Shown here: positions 8,360-17,707 of the stretch, one piece after another
How positions within the stretch are numbered: position 1 is the stretch's first letter
Layout of the letters: the number at the start of each line of letters is the position of its first letter
Source: an uncultured Alphaproteobacteria bacterium
Lineage (GTDB): Bacteria; Pseudomonadota; Alphaproteobacteria; UBA2966
Direction: 5' to 3'
Assembly (NCBI GenBank): GCA_958295725.1
Contig: OY282368.1
Coordinates: 2,626,001 to 2,690,000 of the forward strand
DNA: 64,000 nt
Translations under genes and position numbers: made by a program
Notes under the pieces: generated by a model
Told to the model about the DNA's origin: nothing
Database searches by the model: none
The model's input: only the letters and a program-made list of their open reading frames with translations

Positions 8360-9376
8360 TCAGTGAGGTCTGGAGACCCGCATCAGGGTGTAACGGTCCG
8401 CCGTCTCGATCACGACATCGACGATCCTGCCGTCGCGGAGGACGGTCATGCCGACCCTCGTTCCCGCTTCGCCCGCGCTCCAGACCCTGCGGTACATGTC
8501 GGCGAGTCCCAGCACGGGCCGGTCGTCGACCTTCAGGACGACGTCGAGCTGCTCCAGGCCGGCCCTTTCCGCCGGCCCGTTCGAATAAAGGCCCGCGACG
8601 ACCAGGTGCCCCGAGCTCTCGGTCGTGAACATACCGAGCCAGGGACGCGCCTCCCGCCTGGCCCGTCCCAGGGTCACGAGATCCTGGTAGACGGGTCGCA
8701 GCAGGTCGATCGGCACGAACATGTTGCCGGGTTCATGCTCGTCGGGCGACCTGCTCTCCTGGACGAACAGGGAACCGATGCCGATCAGTTTCCCGTTCCG
8801 GTCCACGAGGGCGGCGCCGCCCCAATTGGGGTGCGGCGGCGACGTGAACACCGCCTCGTCGAGCAGGTATTCCCAGTAACCCGCGAACTCCCGCTTGGCC
8901 ACGATCCGCGCGGCGATGGAGCCGCCGCCGTCCGCGTGACCGGCGACGACGACCGGGTCGCCCGGCGCGGCGGTCGCGGCCTCGCCGATCTCGATCGGCG
9001 CCGTGTCGAGGGGCGCCAGGCTCCGTATCAGGCCGAAACCGGTCTCGTAGTCGTAGGCCACCGTCTCGCCGGCCACCTCGTCGCCGCGCGCGGTCCGGAG
9101 GGTGACCGTCGTGGCCTCGCCGATCAGATACCCGATGGTGAGAACGAGGCCGTGCTCGTCGATGACCACCCCGTTCCCGGCCCGCTCCGTTCCCAGCGTC
9201 TGGGCCGTCAAGGCGTCCGACGGGACCTCGGCGCTCAAGGACACCACCGCCGCGCTCACGGCGTCGAGATCGAAGTCCAGCTCGTCCGGATCGGGTCTCT
9301 CGAGCGCACCCACGCCGAGTTGAATGTGGGCGATGTTGTCGAGCTGGTGGCCGTTGGTCCGTGTGATCTTCGCCAT
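8360..9376 (-). CDS. HtrA/DegP-like S1C protein with PDZ domain, catalytic triad lost
   Basis: The 338-residue protein has the trypsin-like S1C fold (about 40-215) followed by a PDZ domain (about 240-325, with LYSNGPAERAGLEQLDVVLKVDD). The positions that carry the protease triad do not match: the His motif reads LTIGYLIGEA (Tyr 83 in the His place), the Asp motif reads DYETGFGLI, and the Ser motif, normally GNSGG, reads NWGGAAL (about 184-190). Relatives known from other alphaproteobacteria share the degenerate His motif but can keep a Ser near the third site; here even that is absent. No signal peptide is evident, so it may be cytoplasmic. A binding, scaffold or chaperone role is inferred. 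Transcribed away from the ABC operon across a 203-base gap. Confidence 0.8.
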   Translation of the reverse strand: MAKITRTNGHQLDNIAHIQLGVGALERPDPDELDFDLDAVSAAVVSLSAEVPSDALTAQTLGTERAGNGVVIDEHGLVLTIGYLIGEATTVTLRTARGDEVAGETVAYDYETGFGLIRSLAPLDTAPIEIGEAATAAPGDPVVVAGHADGGGSIAARIVAKREFAGYWEYLLDEAVFTSPPHPNWGGAALVDRNGKLIGIGSLFVQESRSPDEHEPGNMFVPIDLLRPVYQDLVTLGRARREARPWLGMFTTESSGHLVVAGLYSNGPAERAGLEQLDVVLKVDDRPVLGLADMYRRVWSAGEAGTRVGMTVLRDGRIVDVVIETADRYTLMRVSRPH

Positions 9377-9579
9377 GTTCGTGAGAACTCCGCTACGCGT
9401 GCGCGAGCCATGTTATCCCGGCGGCGGCGGCGGGGGGTATTGAAAACCGTCCAACGCTCCATAAATTCCATGATGTTCCGGGTTGGCGCTCTCGGGTCTC
9501 GGACGGTAAAAGGGGCGCCGCATTACCGGACGGTACGGAATCCGGCTTTCCTGGGCGCGCGGGGAGGACGAAGAGCGGC
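9377..9579. promoter_or_regulatory. Divergent intergenic region, HtrA-like gene / ABC operon
   Basis: These 203 bases separate two divergent transcription units and must hold both promoters. No convincing -35/-10 pair or operator could be picked out by eye; the half nearest the ABC operon contains GGGGAGGACGAAGAG before the ATG. Confidence 0.35.
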
Positions 9580-10554
9580 ATGACGACGATGGTCGCGATC
9601 AAGGGACTGACCAAGAGGTTCGGGCATCTCCTGGCGGTCGACAACATCGACCTCGAAGTGGCCCGGGGCGAAGTCCTCGGGTTCCTCGGGCCCAACGGTT
9701 CGGGCAAGTCGACGACCATGAAGATGGTGACGGGATACCTGACGCCCACCTCGGGCACGGCCGAGATCCTCGGAATCGACGTACGGGAAGATCCGATCCG
9801 GGCCCAGCGCCGCATCGGTTACCTTCCCGAAGGCGCCCCCGCGTACGGAGACATGACTCCGGAGGCCTATCTCGGGTTCATCGCCGACGTCCGCCGCCTG
9901 TCGGGCAAGGCCCGCCGGTCGGCGGTCGCGCGCGCGGTGGAACTCACGCACCTGGATCGCGTGCTCTACCAGCCGGTGGACACGCTGTCGAAGGGCTACA
10001 AGAGGCGCGTCGGTCTGGCCCAGGCGTTGCTGCACGATCCCGACGTCCTGATTCTGGACGAACCGACGGACGGCCTCGATCCCAACCAGAAGTTCGAGGT
10101 GCGGACGCTCATCCGCGAGATGTCCGGGGAGAAGGCCATCGTCATCTCCACCCATATCCTGGAGGAAGTGGAGGCGGTTTGCAGCCGGGCCGTGATCATC
10201 TCGGAAGGCCGCGTGGTCGCCGACGGAACGCCCGACGATCTCGAGCGGCGATCCCGCCACTACAACGCGGTTTCGCTGTCGCTGCCGCCGGCCGGCGTCG
10301 ACGCGGCGCGCGAGGGGCTGCGCGCACTGGCGGCAGTGGCCTCGGTGGAGCGGCGGGACACGGCGGGTGCGCGGGCCGAGCTCGTCGCGCTGCCCGCGGA
10401 CGGCGGTGACATCCTGGGCGAGGTCTCCCGACTGGTTCGCGAAAACCGCTGGGAGGTGGACCAGATCCGCGTCGAGCGCGGCCATCTCGACGAGGTCTTC
10501 AGAACCATCACGACCGGCGGGAGCCTTCCGGCGAGCGGAGACGGACATGCATGA
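9580..10554 (+). CDS. ABC transporter ATPase, GldA-like
   Basis: The 324-residue ATPase has Walker A GPNGSGKST (about 45-53), the Q-loop region, the ABC signature LSKGYKRRVGLAQALL, Walker B VLILDEPTDGLDP and a C-terminal regulatory extension (about 220-324). It energises the permease encoded immediately downstream (8-base overlap). Together with the GldG-like and DUF4340 proteins it matches a four-gene exporter cluster named after gliding-motility genes of Bacteroidetes but widespread in non-gliding Proteobacteria, where the substrate is unknown. The start could also be the ATG nine bases later. Confidence 0.92.
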   Translation: MTTMVAIKGLTKRFGHLLAVDNIDLEVARGEVLGFLGPNGSGKSTTMKMVTGYLTPTSGTAEILGIDVREDPIRAQRRIGYLPEGAPAYGDMTPEAYLGFIADVRRLSGKARRSAVARAVELTHLDRVLYQPVDTLSKGYKRRVGLAQALLHDPDVLILDEPTDGLDPNQKFEVRTLIREMSGEKAIVISTHILEEVEAVCSRAVIISEGRVVADGTPDDLERRSRHYNAVSLSLPPAGVDAAREGLRALAAVASVERRDTAGARAELVALPADGGDILGEVSRLVRENRWEVDQIRVERGHLDEVFRTITTGGSLPASGDGHA

Positions 10555-11281
10555 CATCCGGGTGATCTGCCGACGCGAGTTCGGCGGCTATTTCGCGACT
10601 CCGCTCGCTTACGTCTTCATCGTCATCTTTCTGGCCTCGATCGGCTCCTTCACGTTCTTCTTCGGGAACTTCTTCCTCCAGGGGCAGGCCAATCTCGACT
10701 CCTTCTTCCTCTTCCACCCCTGGCTTTACCTGTTCCTCGTTCCGGCGGTCGCGATGCGCCTGTGGGCCGAGGAGCGCAAGTCCGGCTCCATCGAGCTGCT
10801 GCTCACGCTCCCCGTCACGACGCTCAGTGCGGTGGTCGGGAAGTTCCTGGCCGCGTGGTCGGTCGCGGGGGTGAGCCTGATCCTGACGGCGCCGATATGG
10901 ATCACCGTCAACTACCTCGGCTCGCCGGACAACGGCGCGATCCTGGCGGGCTATCTCGGCAGCTTCCTCATGGCCGGCGGATACCTGGCCATCGGCGCGT
11001 TCGTCTCCGCCCTGACCCGGAACCAGGTCATCGCCTTCATCGTCGCCGCCGCGATCTGCTTCGTATTCACGGCGAGCGGTCTCGGCGTCGTCCTCGAATT
11101 CTTCAGCGGCTGGGCGCCCCGCGCACTGCTGGACGTCGTTGCCGGATTCAGTTTCCTCGAGCACTTCAAGGACATCGCGCGCGGCGTGATCGATATCCGC
11201 GACATCGCGTTCTTCTCGTCGATGATCGTCTTCTTCCTGTTCGCCAACGTCGTCGCCGTCGAATACAAGAAGAACGGGTGA
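10547..11281 (+). CDS. ABC transporter permease, GldF-like
   Basis: The 244-residue ABC-2 permease has about six membrane helices, starting with ATPLAYVFIVIFLASIGSF, and contains the element RLWAEERKSGSIELLLTLPV found in this permease group. ATG 10547 is chosen because it overlaps the end of the ATPase gene by 8 bases and gives the family N-terminus (MHDIRVICRREFGGYF). It forms the inner-membrane channel of the exporter with the ATPase before it and the GldG-like subunit after it. Confidence 0.92.
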   Translation: MHDIRVICRREFGGYFATPLAYVFIVIFLASIGSFTFFFGNFFLQGQANLDSFFLFHPWLYLFLVPAVAMRLWAEERKSGSIELLLTLPVTTLSAVVGKFLAAWSVAGVSLILTAPIWITVNYLGSPDNGAILAGYLGSFLMAGGYLAIGAFVSALTRNQVIAFIVAAAICFVFTASGLGVVLEFFSGWAPRALLDVVAGFSFLEHFKDIARGVIDIRDIAFFSSMIVFFLFANVVAVEYKKNG

Positions 11282-11286
11282 ACACG

Positions 11287-13236
11287 ATGCCGGGAGTACA
11301 TCGCCTGTCGCGGGCCGGCGCGGTTTCTCCGGCGGGTCTCGCCGTCGCGGCGGTTCTGTTCGTCGCCGTCAACACCCTGTTCGGCGGTTCGATTCCCGGC
11401 GCCCGGGTCGATCTGACGGAAGACCGGCTGTTCACGTTGTCGGAAGGCACGCACGAGACGCTCGCCGCGATCGACGAACCCGTCGAACTGCATTTCTTCT
11501 ATTCGGAACGCCTGGGACGCGAACTGCCGTTCTACGGAGGCTACAGCCGCCGCGTGCGGGACCTGCTGAACGAGATCGTCGCGGCCGCGGGCGGCAAGGT
11601 CATTCTCCATGAGCGGGATCCCGTGCCGTTCTCCGACGAGGAGGACCGGGCCGTCTCCATGGGGATACAGGGCATCCCCGTGGACCAGGGCGGAGAACTC
11701 GTCTACTTCGGACTGGCGGGCGTCAACTCGGTGGACGACGCCGAGCTCGTGCCGTTCTTCCAGCCCGAGCGGGAGAACCTCCTGGAGTACGACCTCGCCC
11801 AGTTGATCCACGCGCTGTCCAACCCGGAGCCGACCGTCGTCGGCGTCATGAGCTCGCTGCCGATCATGGGGGACATGCGCGCGCACATGCAGGGGAGCGT
11901 TTCCGTTCCATGGGGGATCGCCGGCCATCTGAGGACGTTCTTCGACGTCGTCAACCTGCCCCAGTCGATCGACGACCTGCCCGAGCGCATCGACGTGATG
12001 GTCGTTATCCACCCCGACGTCCTCAGCGACCGCGTCCAATACGAGCTGGAGCAATTCCTGTTCCGGGGAGGGAGGGCGATGCTGTTTCTCGACCCCCGCT
12101 CCGAATCGGACAACAAGATCGGCCCGAACGATATCTCGAGCTCCGCGAGCAGCCTCTCCCGTCTCATGGAGAAGTGGGGAGTCGAGATCCCGGACGGCCG
12201 GCTCACGGGCGACCGCAGCATGGCCTGGCGCGTCAACGCTGGCACCCAGCAACGCGTCGTTCCCGCGGATTACGTGGTGTGGCTCGCCGTTTCGGGCGAA
12301 GGGATGAACCAGGACGATCCGGTGACCAGTCGGTTGCCGCTCGTCAACATCGCCAGCGGGGGGTACATCGACCGCAAGGAAGGCTCGCCGCTCACGCTCG
12401 AGCCCCTGATCACCTCGACCGAGAATTCCGCGCCCGTCGACGTGGACCTCGTCCGGGGCCTGAGTCCCGACATCCTGGGACTGCTCGATAAATTCGAGCC
12501 GGACGAGAACGAGTACGTGATCGCCGCCCGCCTGTCCGGAGAGGTGGAGACGGCGTTTCCGGACGGTCCTCCCGAGCGCGTGATCAAGAAGACGGAGGAA
12601 GAGCTCGCCGAAGATCCGGACAGGCCGCAACTGATGAAGTCGGAGGGCCCGGTCAATCTCATCGTGGTCGCGGATTCCGATCTCGTCGAGGACCGGTTCT
12701 GGATCCGCAAACAGCAGTTCTTCGGCCGCGAGGTGGCGCAACCCATTGCCAGCAACGCGAATTTCGTAATCAACGCGGTGAGCAATCTCGGCGGCAGCGA
12801 CGAGCTGATCGGGCTGCGTTCGCGCGGTGTCTCGCAGCGTCCTTTCGACCGGGTCGACGAGTTGCGGCAACAGGCCGAACTGAAGTTCCGGGACAAGGAG
12901 CGCGAGCTCCAAGACACGCTGGAGGAGCTCGAAAACAAGATCGCGCTGCTGGAAGGCGTGGAGACGAGGACCGACGCCTCGACGGGCGAGATTCGGGTGG
13001 AACTGTCCCTGACGCAGGAACAAAAGGACGAGCTGGACTCGTCGCGCCTGGAGATGGTGTCCATCCGCAAGCAGCTGCGGGACGTTCAGCGCGGGCTTCG
13101 CGAGGACGTGGGGAACCTCGAAACCCGGCTTCAGTTCGTGAATATCGGTCTCGTCCCGTTGATCGTGGCGGCCATCGCGATCGTCCTCGGCACGGTCCGG
13201 GTCGCGCGGCGGCGGCGCGGCTACAAAGGCGGATGA
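11287..13236 (+). CDS. GldG-like ABC exporter accessory protein
   Basis: The 649-residue protein has an N-terminal membrane helix (about 12-38), a long extracytoplasmic ABC_transp_aux domain (LTEDRLFTLSEGT, then DEPVELHFFYSERLG), a coiled-coil stretch near 530-610 (many Glu, Lys and Leu; LEELENKIALLEGVE) and a C-terminal helix followed by a basic tail (RVARRRRGYKGG). It thus spans the membrane twice with a large periplasmic part. A GTG at 11278 overlaps the stop of the permease gene and could be the true, translationally coupled start; ATG 11287 is given here. Substrate unknown. Confidence 0.88.
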   Translation: MPGVHRLSRAGAVSPAGLAVAAVLFVAVNTLFGGSIPGARVDLTEDRLFTLSEGTHETLAAIDEPVELHFFYSERLGRELPFYGGYSRRVRDLLNEIVAAAGGKVILHERDPVPFSDEEDRAVSMGIQGIPVDQGGELVYFGLAGVNSVDDAELVPFFQPERENLLEYDLAQLIHALSNPEPTVVGVMSSLPIMGDMRAHMQGSVSVPWGIAGHLRTFFDVVNLPQSIDDLPERIDVMVVIHPDVLSDRVQYELEQFLFRGGRAMLFLDPRSESDNKIGPNDISSSASSLSRLMEKWGVEIPDGRLTGDRSMAWRVNAGTQQRVVPADYVVWLAVSGEGMNQDDPVTSRLPLVNIASGGYIDRKEGSPLTLEPLITSTENSAPVDVDLVRGLSPDILGLLDKFEPDENEYVIAARLSGEVETAFPDGPPERVIKKTEEELAEDPDRPQLMKSEGPVNLIVVADSDLVEDRFWIRKQQFFGREVAQPIASNANFVINAVSNLGGSDELIGLRSRGVSQRPFDRVDELRQQAELKFRDKERELQDTLEELENKIALLEGVETRTDASTGEIRVELSLTQEQKDELDSSRLEMVSIRKQLRDVQRGLREDVGNLETRLQFVNIGLVPLIVAAIAIVLGTVRVARRRRGYKGG

Positions 13237-13261
13237 AGGGAGCGGGCAAGGGGGCCTGAAG

Positions 13262-14335
13262 ATGCGGCGCGATCTCGAACTTCCCGTTCTTGCCGTCGTC
13301 ACGGCCGTCATGGTGGCCGCGGCGGCCTGGGCCGTCGGCGAACGGTACGGTACGGTCGCCCTCGAGCAGAAGGAAGGCGGCCTCGTCTTTCCGGATCTGC
13401 AGCGCCACGTGGCGAGTATCTCGTCCGTCGAACTGGCCCGTGCCGGAGGCGGGTTCTCGCTGAACCGCCAGCCGGAAGGATGGGCGAACATGGGCGCGGG
13501 TGGATATCCGGCGCGCCAGACGCGAATCGAGAAGATGATGGGCGGCCTCGTGACGCTGTCCTATTTCGAGCCCAAGACGACGCGCGCCGACCTCTATCCG
13601 AAGATAGAGGTCGAGGACGTCGCCAAGGACGCGAACTCCACGAGGGTCACCGTCAAGGACGAGAGCGGCGCGGTTCTGGCCGACGTCATCGTGGGGAAGG
13701 CGAAGACCGGAGTCGCCGGTCTGGACCGCGACGGCGTCTACATCCGCCTCCCCGATGAAGAGAGGGCATGGCTGGCCGAGGGCGCCCTCGACGTCCGCTA
13801 CGATGCGGCGGACTGGTCCGACCGGAGCGTCGTCGACGTCCGCGCCGGCGCTGTCGGTTTCATGAGCGTGACGCACGCGGACGGGGAGGTCGTCGAAATC
13901 TACCGCGAAAGGACCGACGACGCGGATCTCACGGTAAAGAACCTGCCTCCGAATGCCGAGATCGAGCACCAGTATCAGATCGACTACATGTCGAATCTCC
14001 TGGACAACGTCTCGTTCGTCGACGCCAGGCGCGCGGACCGGGTCGATTTCGAGGAGGGTTCCGGATTCCGCGCCACGGTCGTCTCGACCAATGGCCTCGT
14101 CGTCATGATGCGGACCGCCGGGCCGGGGGAGGACGATACGGTCTGGGTCCAGTTCGACGCCGACCTCGCGAAGGAATTCGAGCCGACCGACGACGCCAGG
14201 AAAGAGGCGGAGCGGATCAGCTCCAGGCTTTCCGAGTGGGCGTTCCTGTTGCCGCGAGCGAAGACCGAGCGATTGAAGGTGCGACTCGACGAAATCGTCG
14301 GGTACAAGCAGGACGGCGGCGGCGAGGAGGGCTGA
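13262..14335 (+). CDS. DUF4340 protein of the Gld-type ABC exporter operon
   Basis: The 357-residue protein has one N-terminal membrane helix (about 7-25) and a periplasmic DUF4340-like region in which related segments recur (LVTLSYFEPKTTRADLYPK, then further EVEDV and VIVGKAKTG elements). DUF4340 proteins are habitually encoded after gldG-like genes, as here, 25 bases downstream. The family has no established biochemical activity; a role as an exporter accessory or substrate-capturing subunit is inferred from context. Confidence 0.82.
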   Translation: MRRDLELPVLAVVTAVMVAAAAWAVGERYGTVALEQKEGGLVFPDLQRHVASISSVELARAGGGFSLNRQPEGWANMGAGGYPARQTRIEKMMGGLVTLSYFEPKTTRADLYPKIEVEDVAKDANSTRVTVKDESGAVLADVIVGKAKTGVAGLDRDGVYIRLPDEERAWLAEGALDVRYDAADWSDRSVVDVRAGAVGFMSVTHADGEVVEIYRERTDDADLTVKNLPPNAEIEHQYQIDYMSNLLDNVSFVDARRADRVDFEEGSGFRATVVSTNGLVVMMRTAGPGEDDTVWVQFDADLAKEFEPTDDARKEAERISSRLSEWAFLLPRAKTERLKVRLDEIVGYKQDGGGEEG

Positions 14336-14363
14336 AGCGCCCTCGTCGTCGCCCGAGGTCTCG

Positions 14364-14798
14364 GTGGCGCGGAAAACCGCACCCATGCCGGCCGCCGAAC
14401 CGGCCGCCCCGGAGACGCCCGGCGTTGACGACTTCCATATCGAGAAGGATGGGCTGCGGTACGCGGGAACGCATCTCCTGATCGACCTGATCGGCGCCTG
14501 TCGACTCGCCGACCCGGCGGTCGTGGAAACGGCGTTGCGGCGGGCGGTCGGCGAGACGGGCGCCACCCTGCTCGACATCGAACTGCATCGTTTCTCCCCG
14601 CAAGGCGGCGTGACGGCCGTGGCGCTCCTCGCCGAGTCGCACATGAGCATCCATACGTGGCCCGAGACCGGGTTCGCCGCCGTGGACATCTTCCTCTGCG
14701 GCCGCCACGACCCCTATCGGGCCATTCCCGTGCTCAAGGAGGCGTTCATGCCCGATCGCCTGCAGGTCGTCGAGCACAAGAGGGGCCCGGTGGCTTGA
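14364..14798 (+). CDS. speD: S-adenosylmethionine decarboxylase proenzyme
   Basis: SpeD makes decarboxylated SAM, the aminopropyl donor for spermidine. The 144-residue protein matches the short bacterial class and contains the self-cleavage site ESHMSIHTWPE, whose Ser becomes the pyruvoyl group, plus the downstream AAVDIFLCG. The first about 25 residues are a proline/alanine-rich leader absent from many relatives, so ATG 14385 may be the real start instead of GTG 14364. Its stop overlaps the TTG start of speE, indicating coupled translation. Confidence 0.94.
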   Translation: MARKTAPMPAAEPAAPETPGVDDFHIEKDGLRYAGTHLLIDLIGACRLADPAVVETALRRAVGETGATLLDIELHRFSPQGGVTAVALLAESHMSIHTWPETGFAAVDIFLCGRHDPYRAIPVLKEAFMPDRLQVVEHKRGPVA

Positions 14799-15640
14799 CG
14801 GACTGGTTCCGCGAGACCCTTCACCCGTCCGTCGGACAGTCCCTCCGTATCGACAGGATCGTATACGAGGGCCGGTCCCGCTATCAGGATATCCTGATCT
14901 TCGAAAACGACCGCCTCGGGCGCGTTCTCGTGCTCGACGGCATCGTCCAGACGACCGAGGCCGACGAGTTCTACTACCACGAGATGCTCAGCCACGTGCC
15001 GATCGTCGGGCACGGCGCCGTGAAGTCGGTTCTGATCGTCGGCGGCGGAGACGGCGGTATGCTCGAGGAGGTTCTCAAGCACCCCGTCGAGCGCGCGGTG
15101 CTCGTCGATATCGACGGGGAAGTCGTGCGCCTGTGCCGCGAGCACCTGCCCTCGATCTGCGGCGGCGCGTTCGAGGACCCTCGGGCGAAACTGGTCATCG
15201 GCGACGGCGTCGACTTCGTCCGGGAGACGGAACTCCGGTTCGACGTCGTTATCGTCGACTCGACGGACCCGGTCGGCCCGGGCCGGGCGCTGTTCGACGA
15301 GTTCTTCCATGCGTCGTGCCGCGGCATCCTCGACGCCGGCGGCGTGATCGCGACGCAGAACGGCGTTCCGTTTTTCCAGGGGCCGGAGCTGGTCCAGACC
15401 CATCGCCAATTCAGCCGCCTGTTCGAGCGTTCGGGATTCTTCCTGGCGCCCGTGCCCACCTACGTCGGCGGGCACATGGCGTTCGGTTGGGCGAGCGACC
15501 GCGCCGACCTGTCGGCGACGGACGTCGAGACCCTGCGGTCGCGCCTCGATTCGCACCGGTTCGACACCCGGTACTACAACGCGGAGGTGCACGTGTCCGC
15601 CTTCGCGCTCCCCGAGTGTACGCGGGCGCTGATGCCGTGA
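14795..15640 (+). CDS. speE: Spermidine synthase
   Basis: This cytoplasmic aminopropyltransferase makes spermidine from putrescine using decarboxylated SAM supplied by SpeD. The protein of about 281 residues has the family features: GRVLVLDGIVQTTEADEFYYHEML, the nucleotide-binding motif VLIVGGGDGGMLEEVLKH, and the catalytic region VIVDSTDPVGPGRALF. TTG 14795 is chosen because it overlaps the speD stop (TTGA) and yields the usual N-terminus (TDWFRETLHP). Assignment is firm. Confidence 0.96.
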   Translation: MTDWFRETLHPSVGQSLRIDRIVYEGRSRYQDILIFENDRLGRVLVLDGIVQTTEADEFYYHEMLSHVPIVGHGAVKSVLIVGGGDGGMLEEVLKHPVERAVLVDIDGEVVRLCREHLPSICGGAFEDPRAKLVIGDGVDFVRETELRFDVVIVDSTDPVGPGRALFDEFFHASCRGILDAGGVIATQNGVPFFQGPELVQTHRQFSRLFERSGFFLAPVPTYVGGHMAFGWASDRADLSATDVETLRSRLDSHRFDTRYYNAEVHVSAFALPECTRALMP

Positions 15641-15656
15641 GCCGCCTTCTCCGCGG

Positions 15657-16505
15657 CTACGCCGCGCGCCGGTCGAAACGGTCGAGGTAGCGCGGCGCGA
15701 TCCGGTCCACGAACAGGAGGACGAAGACGTCCGTGGTCCCGAAGGCGTGATCGACCACGACGCCGTCGCCGACGAAGGCGCCGAGGCGGAGGTACGCCTT
15801 GACGAGGGGCGGCAGTCCGCGGACGGCCTCGCGGAGGGTGTACGAGCCGGGTGGAACCGTGTCCATCGGCACGAATCGGTCGGCCCGGGCGCGCACGCGG
15901 CAGCGAACCGGCGCCAGGTGAGCGCCGTGGAGATGGCTCAAGGCGACCCGGTGCTCGTCCGGGCGCGTCCCGGGAAAGCTGGCGCAGCCGAACATCACCC
16001 CGATGCCATGGATTTCCAGGTACCGGGTTATGCCGCGCCAGAGGAGCTGGATCGTCGCGTTCGCGCGGTAGGCGGGATGCACGCAACCGCGTCCCAGTTC
16101 CAGAAGGCCGCCGCGACGCGACGGCCCGTCGGTCAGCGGACTCAGGTCGTACTCGGCCGCCGAATAGAAGCCGCCGCGATCGGCCGCCACGTCTTCTCGC
16201 AACAATCGATAGGTTCCGACGACGGCCTCCGTGGCCGGCAGGTCGTGATCGACGACCAGCAGGTGATCGCAGACGTCGTCGAATGGATCCGCGTCCCGGC
16301 GACTCGCCCGCGCGACCGCATCGGGCCGGGCATCCATCTCTTCGTAGAATACGCGGAACCGCAGCGCCTGCGCGGCGGCGACCTCTTTTCGATCCCGGGC
16401 GAAGCGAACCTCCAGGCTACCCGACGCGGCGCGGGAAACCCCCTGGAACTCCCCAAGCGCGAACTCCGGGGATGTTCCGTCCGGTGCTGCAAGAACGTCG
16501 GTCAC
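15657..16505 (-). CDS. OlsB-like GNAT acyltransferase (ornithine-lipid type)
   Basis: The 282-residue protein resembles OlsB, the acyl-ACP-dependent N-acyltransferase that makes lyso-ornithine lipid, and the related putative hemolysin group. Matching features include AQALRFRVFYEEMDARPD, DDVCDHLLVVD, VVGTYRLLRED, the GGLLELGRGCVHPAYR segment near the acyl-donor site, and MFGCASFPGT. No olsA-type second acyltransferase is adjacent, so ornithine-lipid synthesis is inferred only from the family; an acyl-homoserine-lactone-like acyltransferase is a less likely alternative. It converges with speE, ending 16 bases from it. Confidence 0.75.
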   Translation of the reverse strand: MTDVLAAPDGTSPEFALGEFQGVSRAASGSLEVRFARDRKEVAAAQALRFRVFYEEMDARPDAVARASRRDADPFDDVCDHLLVVDHDLPATEAVVGTYRLLREDVAADRGGFYSAAEYDLSPLTDGPSRRGGLLELGRGCVHPAYRANATIQLLWRGITRYLEIHGIGVMFGCASFPGTRPDEHRVALSHLHGAHLAPVRCRVRARADRFVPMDTVPPGSYTLREAVRGLPPLVKAYLRLGAFVGDGVVVDHAFGTTDVFVLLFVDRIAPRYLDRFDRRAA

Positions 16506-16771
16506 GCGGAGAGCGGGGCAGAGCCATGCGTCGTTCGCGTTACGAACGAATAACGGTTACGTGAAACCGGGGCGCCGGTCGTGCCGGCATTGTGCGAATT
16601 CGCCCGCGCGGAGTCACGAGAGGCCCGGCGTTCGACATTCGGGGCGAGGGTGTCGTAATCGGAAGGGCCGGGGTCGCGCGCAACGCAGAATGCAGACGAT
16701 CCTCGACTATTTTGTCTTCGCTTCGGGCGGCGATGGTCCGGAGTCGTCCGTCTTCGTCGATGAGGTGCGCC
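16506..16771. other. Intergenic region between olsB-like and metF-like genes
   Basis: These 266 bases separate divergent genes. An open frame covers part of it on the plus strand (from 16592), but its composition (Arg, Ser and Ala-rich) and lack of family similarity suggest that the metF-like gene begins only at 16772. No clear promoter or operator was identified. Confidence 0.4.
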
Positions 16772-17707
16772 ATGGTGGCCCTGTTGCCGATGGACCCGAT
16801 CCAGGAACGCGGGGAGGAGCCGCGCGCGCCGGCGCCGGACGCGCTCGGCGCGTTGCTCGACGACCACTCCGTCGAGGTGACGCCCGCGCAGGTTTCCGAC
16901 GGCGACGTCGATCGGTTCCTCGCGCGGGGAACGCGCGTCTTCATTCCCTGGCTGCCGGGCGCCACGGCGGACGGAACGGTCGCCGCCGCGGCCGAGTTGC
17001 GGGAGCGAGGCATGGTTCCGGTCCCCCATGTCGCGGCGCGGGCCATGCCGGATACCGTCTCGCTGGACCGGTTGTTGCGGCGCCTGAGGTCGGAGGCGGC
17101 GGTCGACCGGCTTCTCGTCATTGGCGGCGACGTCGCGTCGCCGGAGGGGCCTTTCGATTCCGCCCTGGGGGTTCTCGGAACGGATCTGCTGTCCGAACAC
17201 GGCATCGCGTGCGTCGGTATCGGCGGATATCCAGAAGGTCACCCTCGCGTCTCCGACAACGAACTGCTGGACGCGCTGCTTCGCAAGCAGGATCGCGCGA
17301 CGCGGGCAGGGCTCGACGTGTTCGTGGTGACCCAGTTCGCTTTCGGCGCCGCGCCCGTGATCGACTGGCTGCGGCGCGCGCGCGCGGCCGGCGTGCGCCT
17401 GCCCGTTCACGTGGGGGTGCCGGGGCCGGCCCGCGTCGGCACCCTGATGCGTTACGCGAAGATGTGCGGCGCCGGCCCGTCCATGAGGCTGTTGCTGCGC
17501 CACGGCAAAGGGCTGGCCAGCGCGTCGCGCGTCGCGAACGCCAGCCGCACGGTCCTCGACCTCGCGGCGTATGCTGCCGCGCGCCCGGACGCCGGGCTCG
17601 GCCCCCTGCACATCTATCCGTTCGGTGGGCTGAAGCGCGCCGCCGACTGGACCGAAGGCCTCGGAGGCCGCGACTCCGGCCGACCGGACATTCTCAGGGT
17701 CCGCTGA
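16772..17707 (+). CDS. Methylenetetrahydrofolate reductase-like protein
   Basis: The protein of about 311 residues has the TIM-barrel layout of the methylenetetrahydrofolate reductase superfamily: the beginning of the barrel with HSVEVTPAQ, then VFIPWLPG, VPVPHVAARA, VDRLLVIGGDVASPEGPF, GIGGYPEGHP, VVTQFAFG and VHVGVPGPARVGTLMRYAKMCG. It is divergent from MetF. Such MetF-like proteins often accompany one-carbon and methylamine or betaine catabolism; the GlxA-type regulator and dimethylglycine-dehydrogenase-like gene next door fit that. ATG 16772 has GAGGT 7 bases upstream. Reductase activity is inferred, not shown. Confidence 0.8.
   Translation: MVALLPMDPIQERGEEPRAPAPDALGALLDDHSVEVTPAQVSDGDVDRFLARGTRVFIPWLPGATADGTVAAAAELRERGMVPVPHVAARAMPDTVSLDRLLRRLRSEAAVDRLLVIGGDVASPEGPFDSALGVLGTDLLSEHGIACVGIGGYPEGHPRVSDNELLDALLRKQDRATRAGLDVFVVTQFAFGAAPVIDWLRRARAAGVRLPVHVGVPGPARVGTLMRYAKMCGAGPSMRLLLRHGKGLASASRVANASRTVLDLAAYAAARPDAGLGPLHIYPFGGLKRAADWTEGLGGRDSGRPDILRVR

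Noticed and set aside
10951..13491. An 846-codon open frame on the minus strand
   Set aside because: It is antisense to the GldG-like gene and rich in Arg, His and Asp; such frames arise from GC-rich third positions. The plus-strand gene has family motifs and this frame has none.
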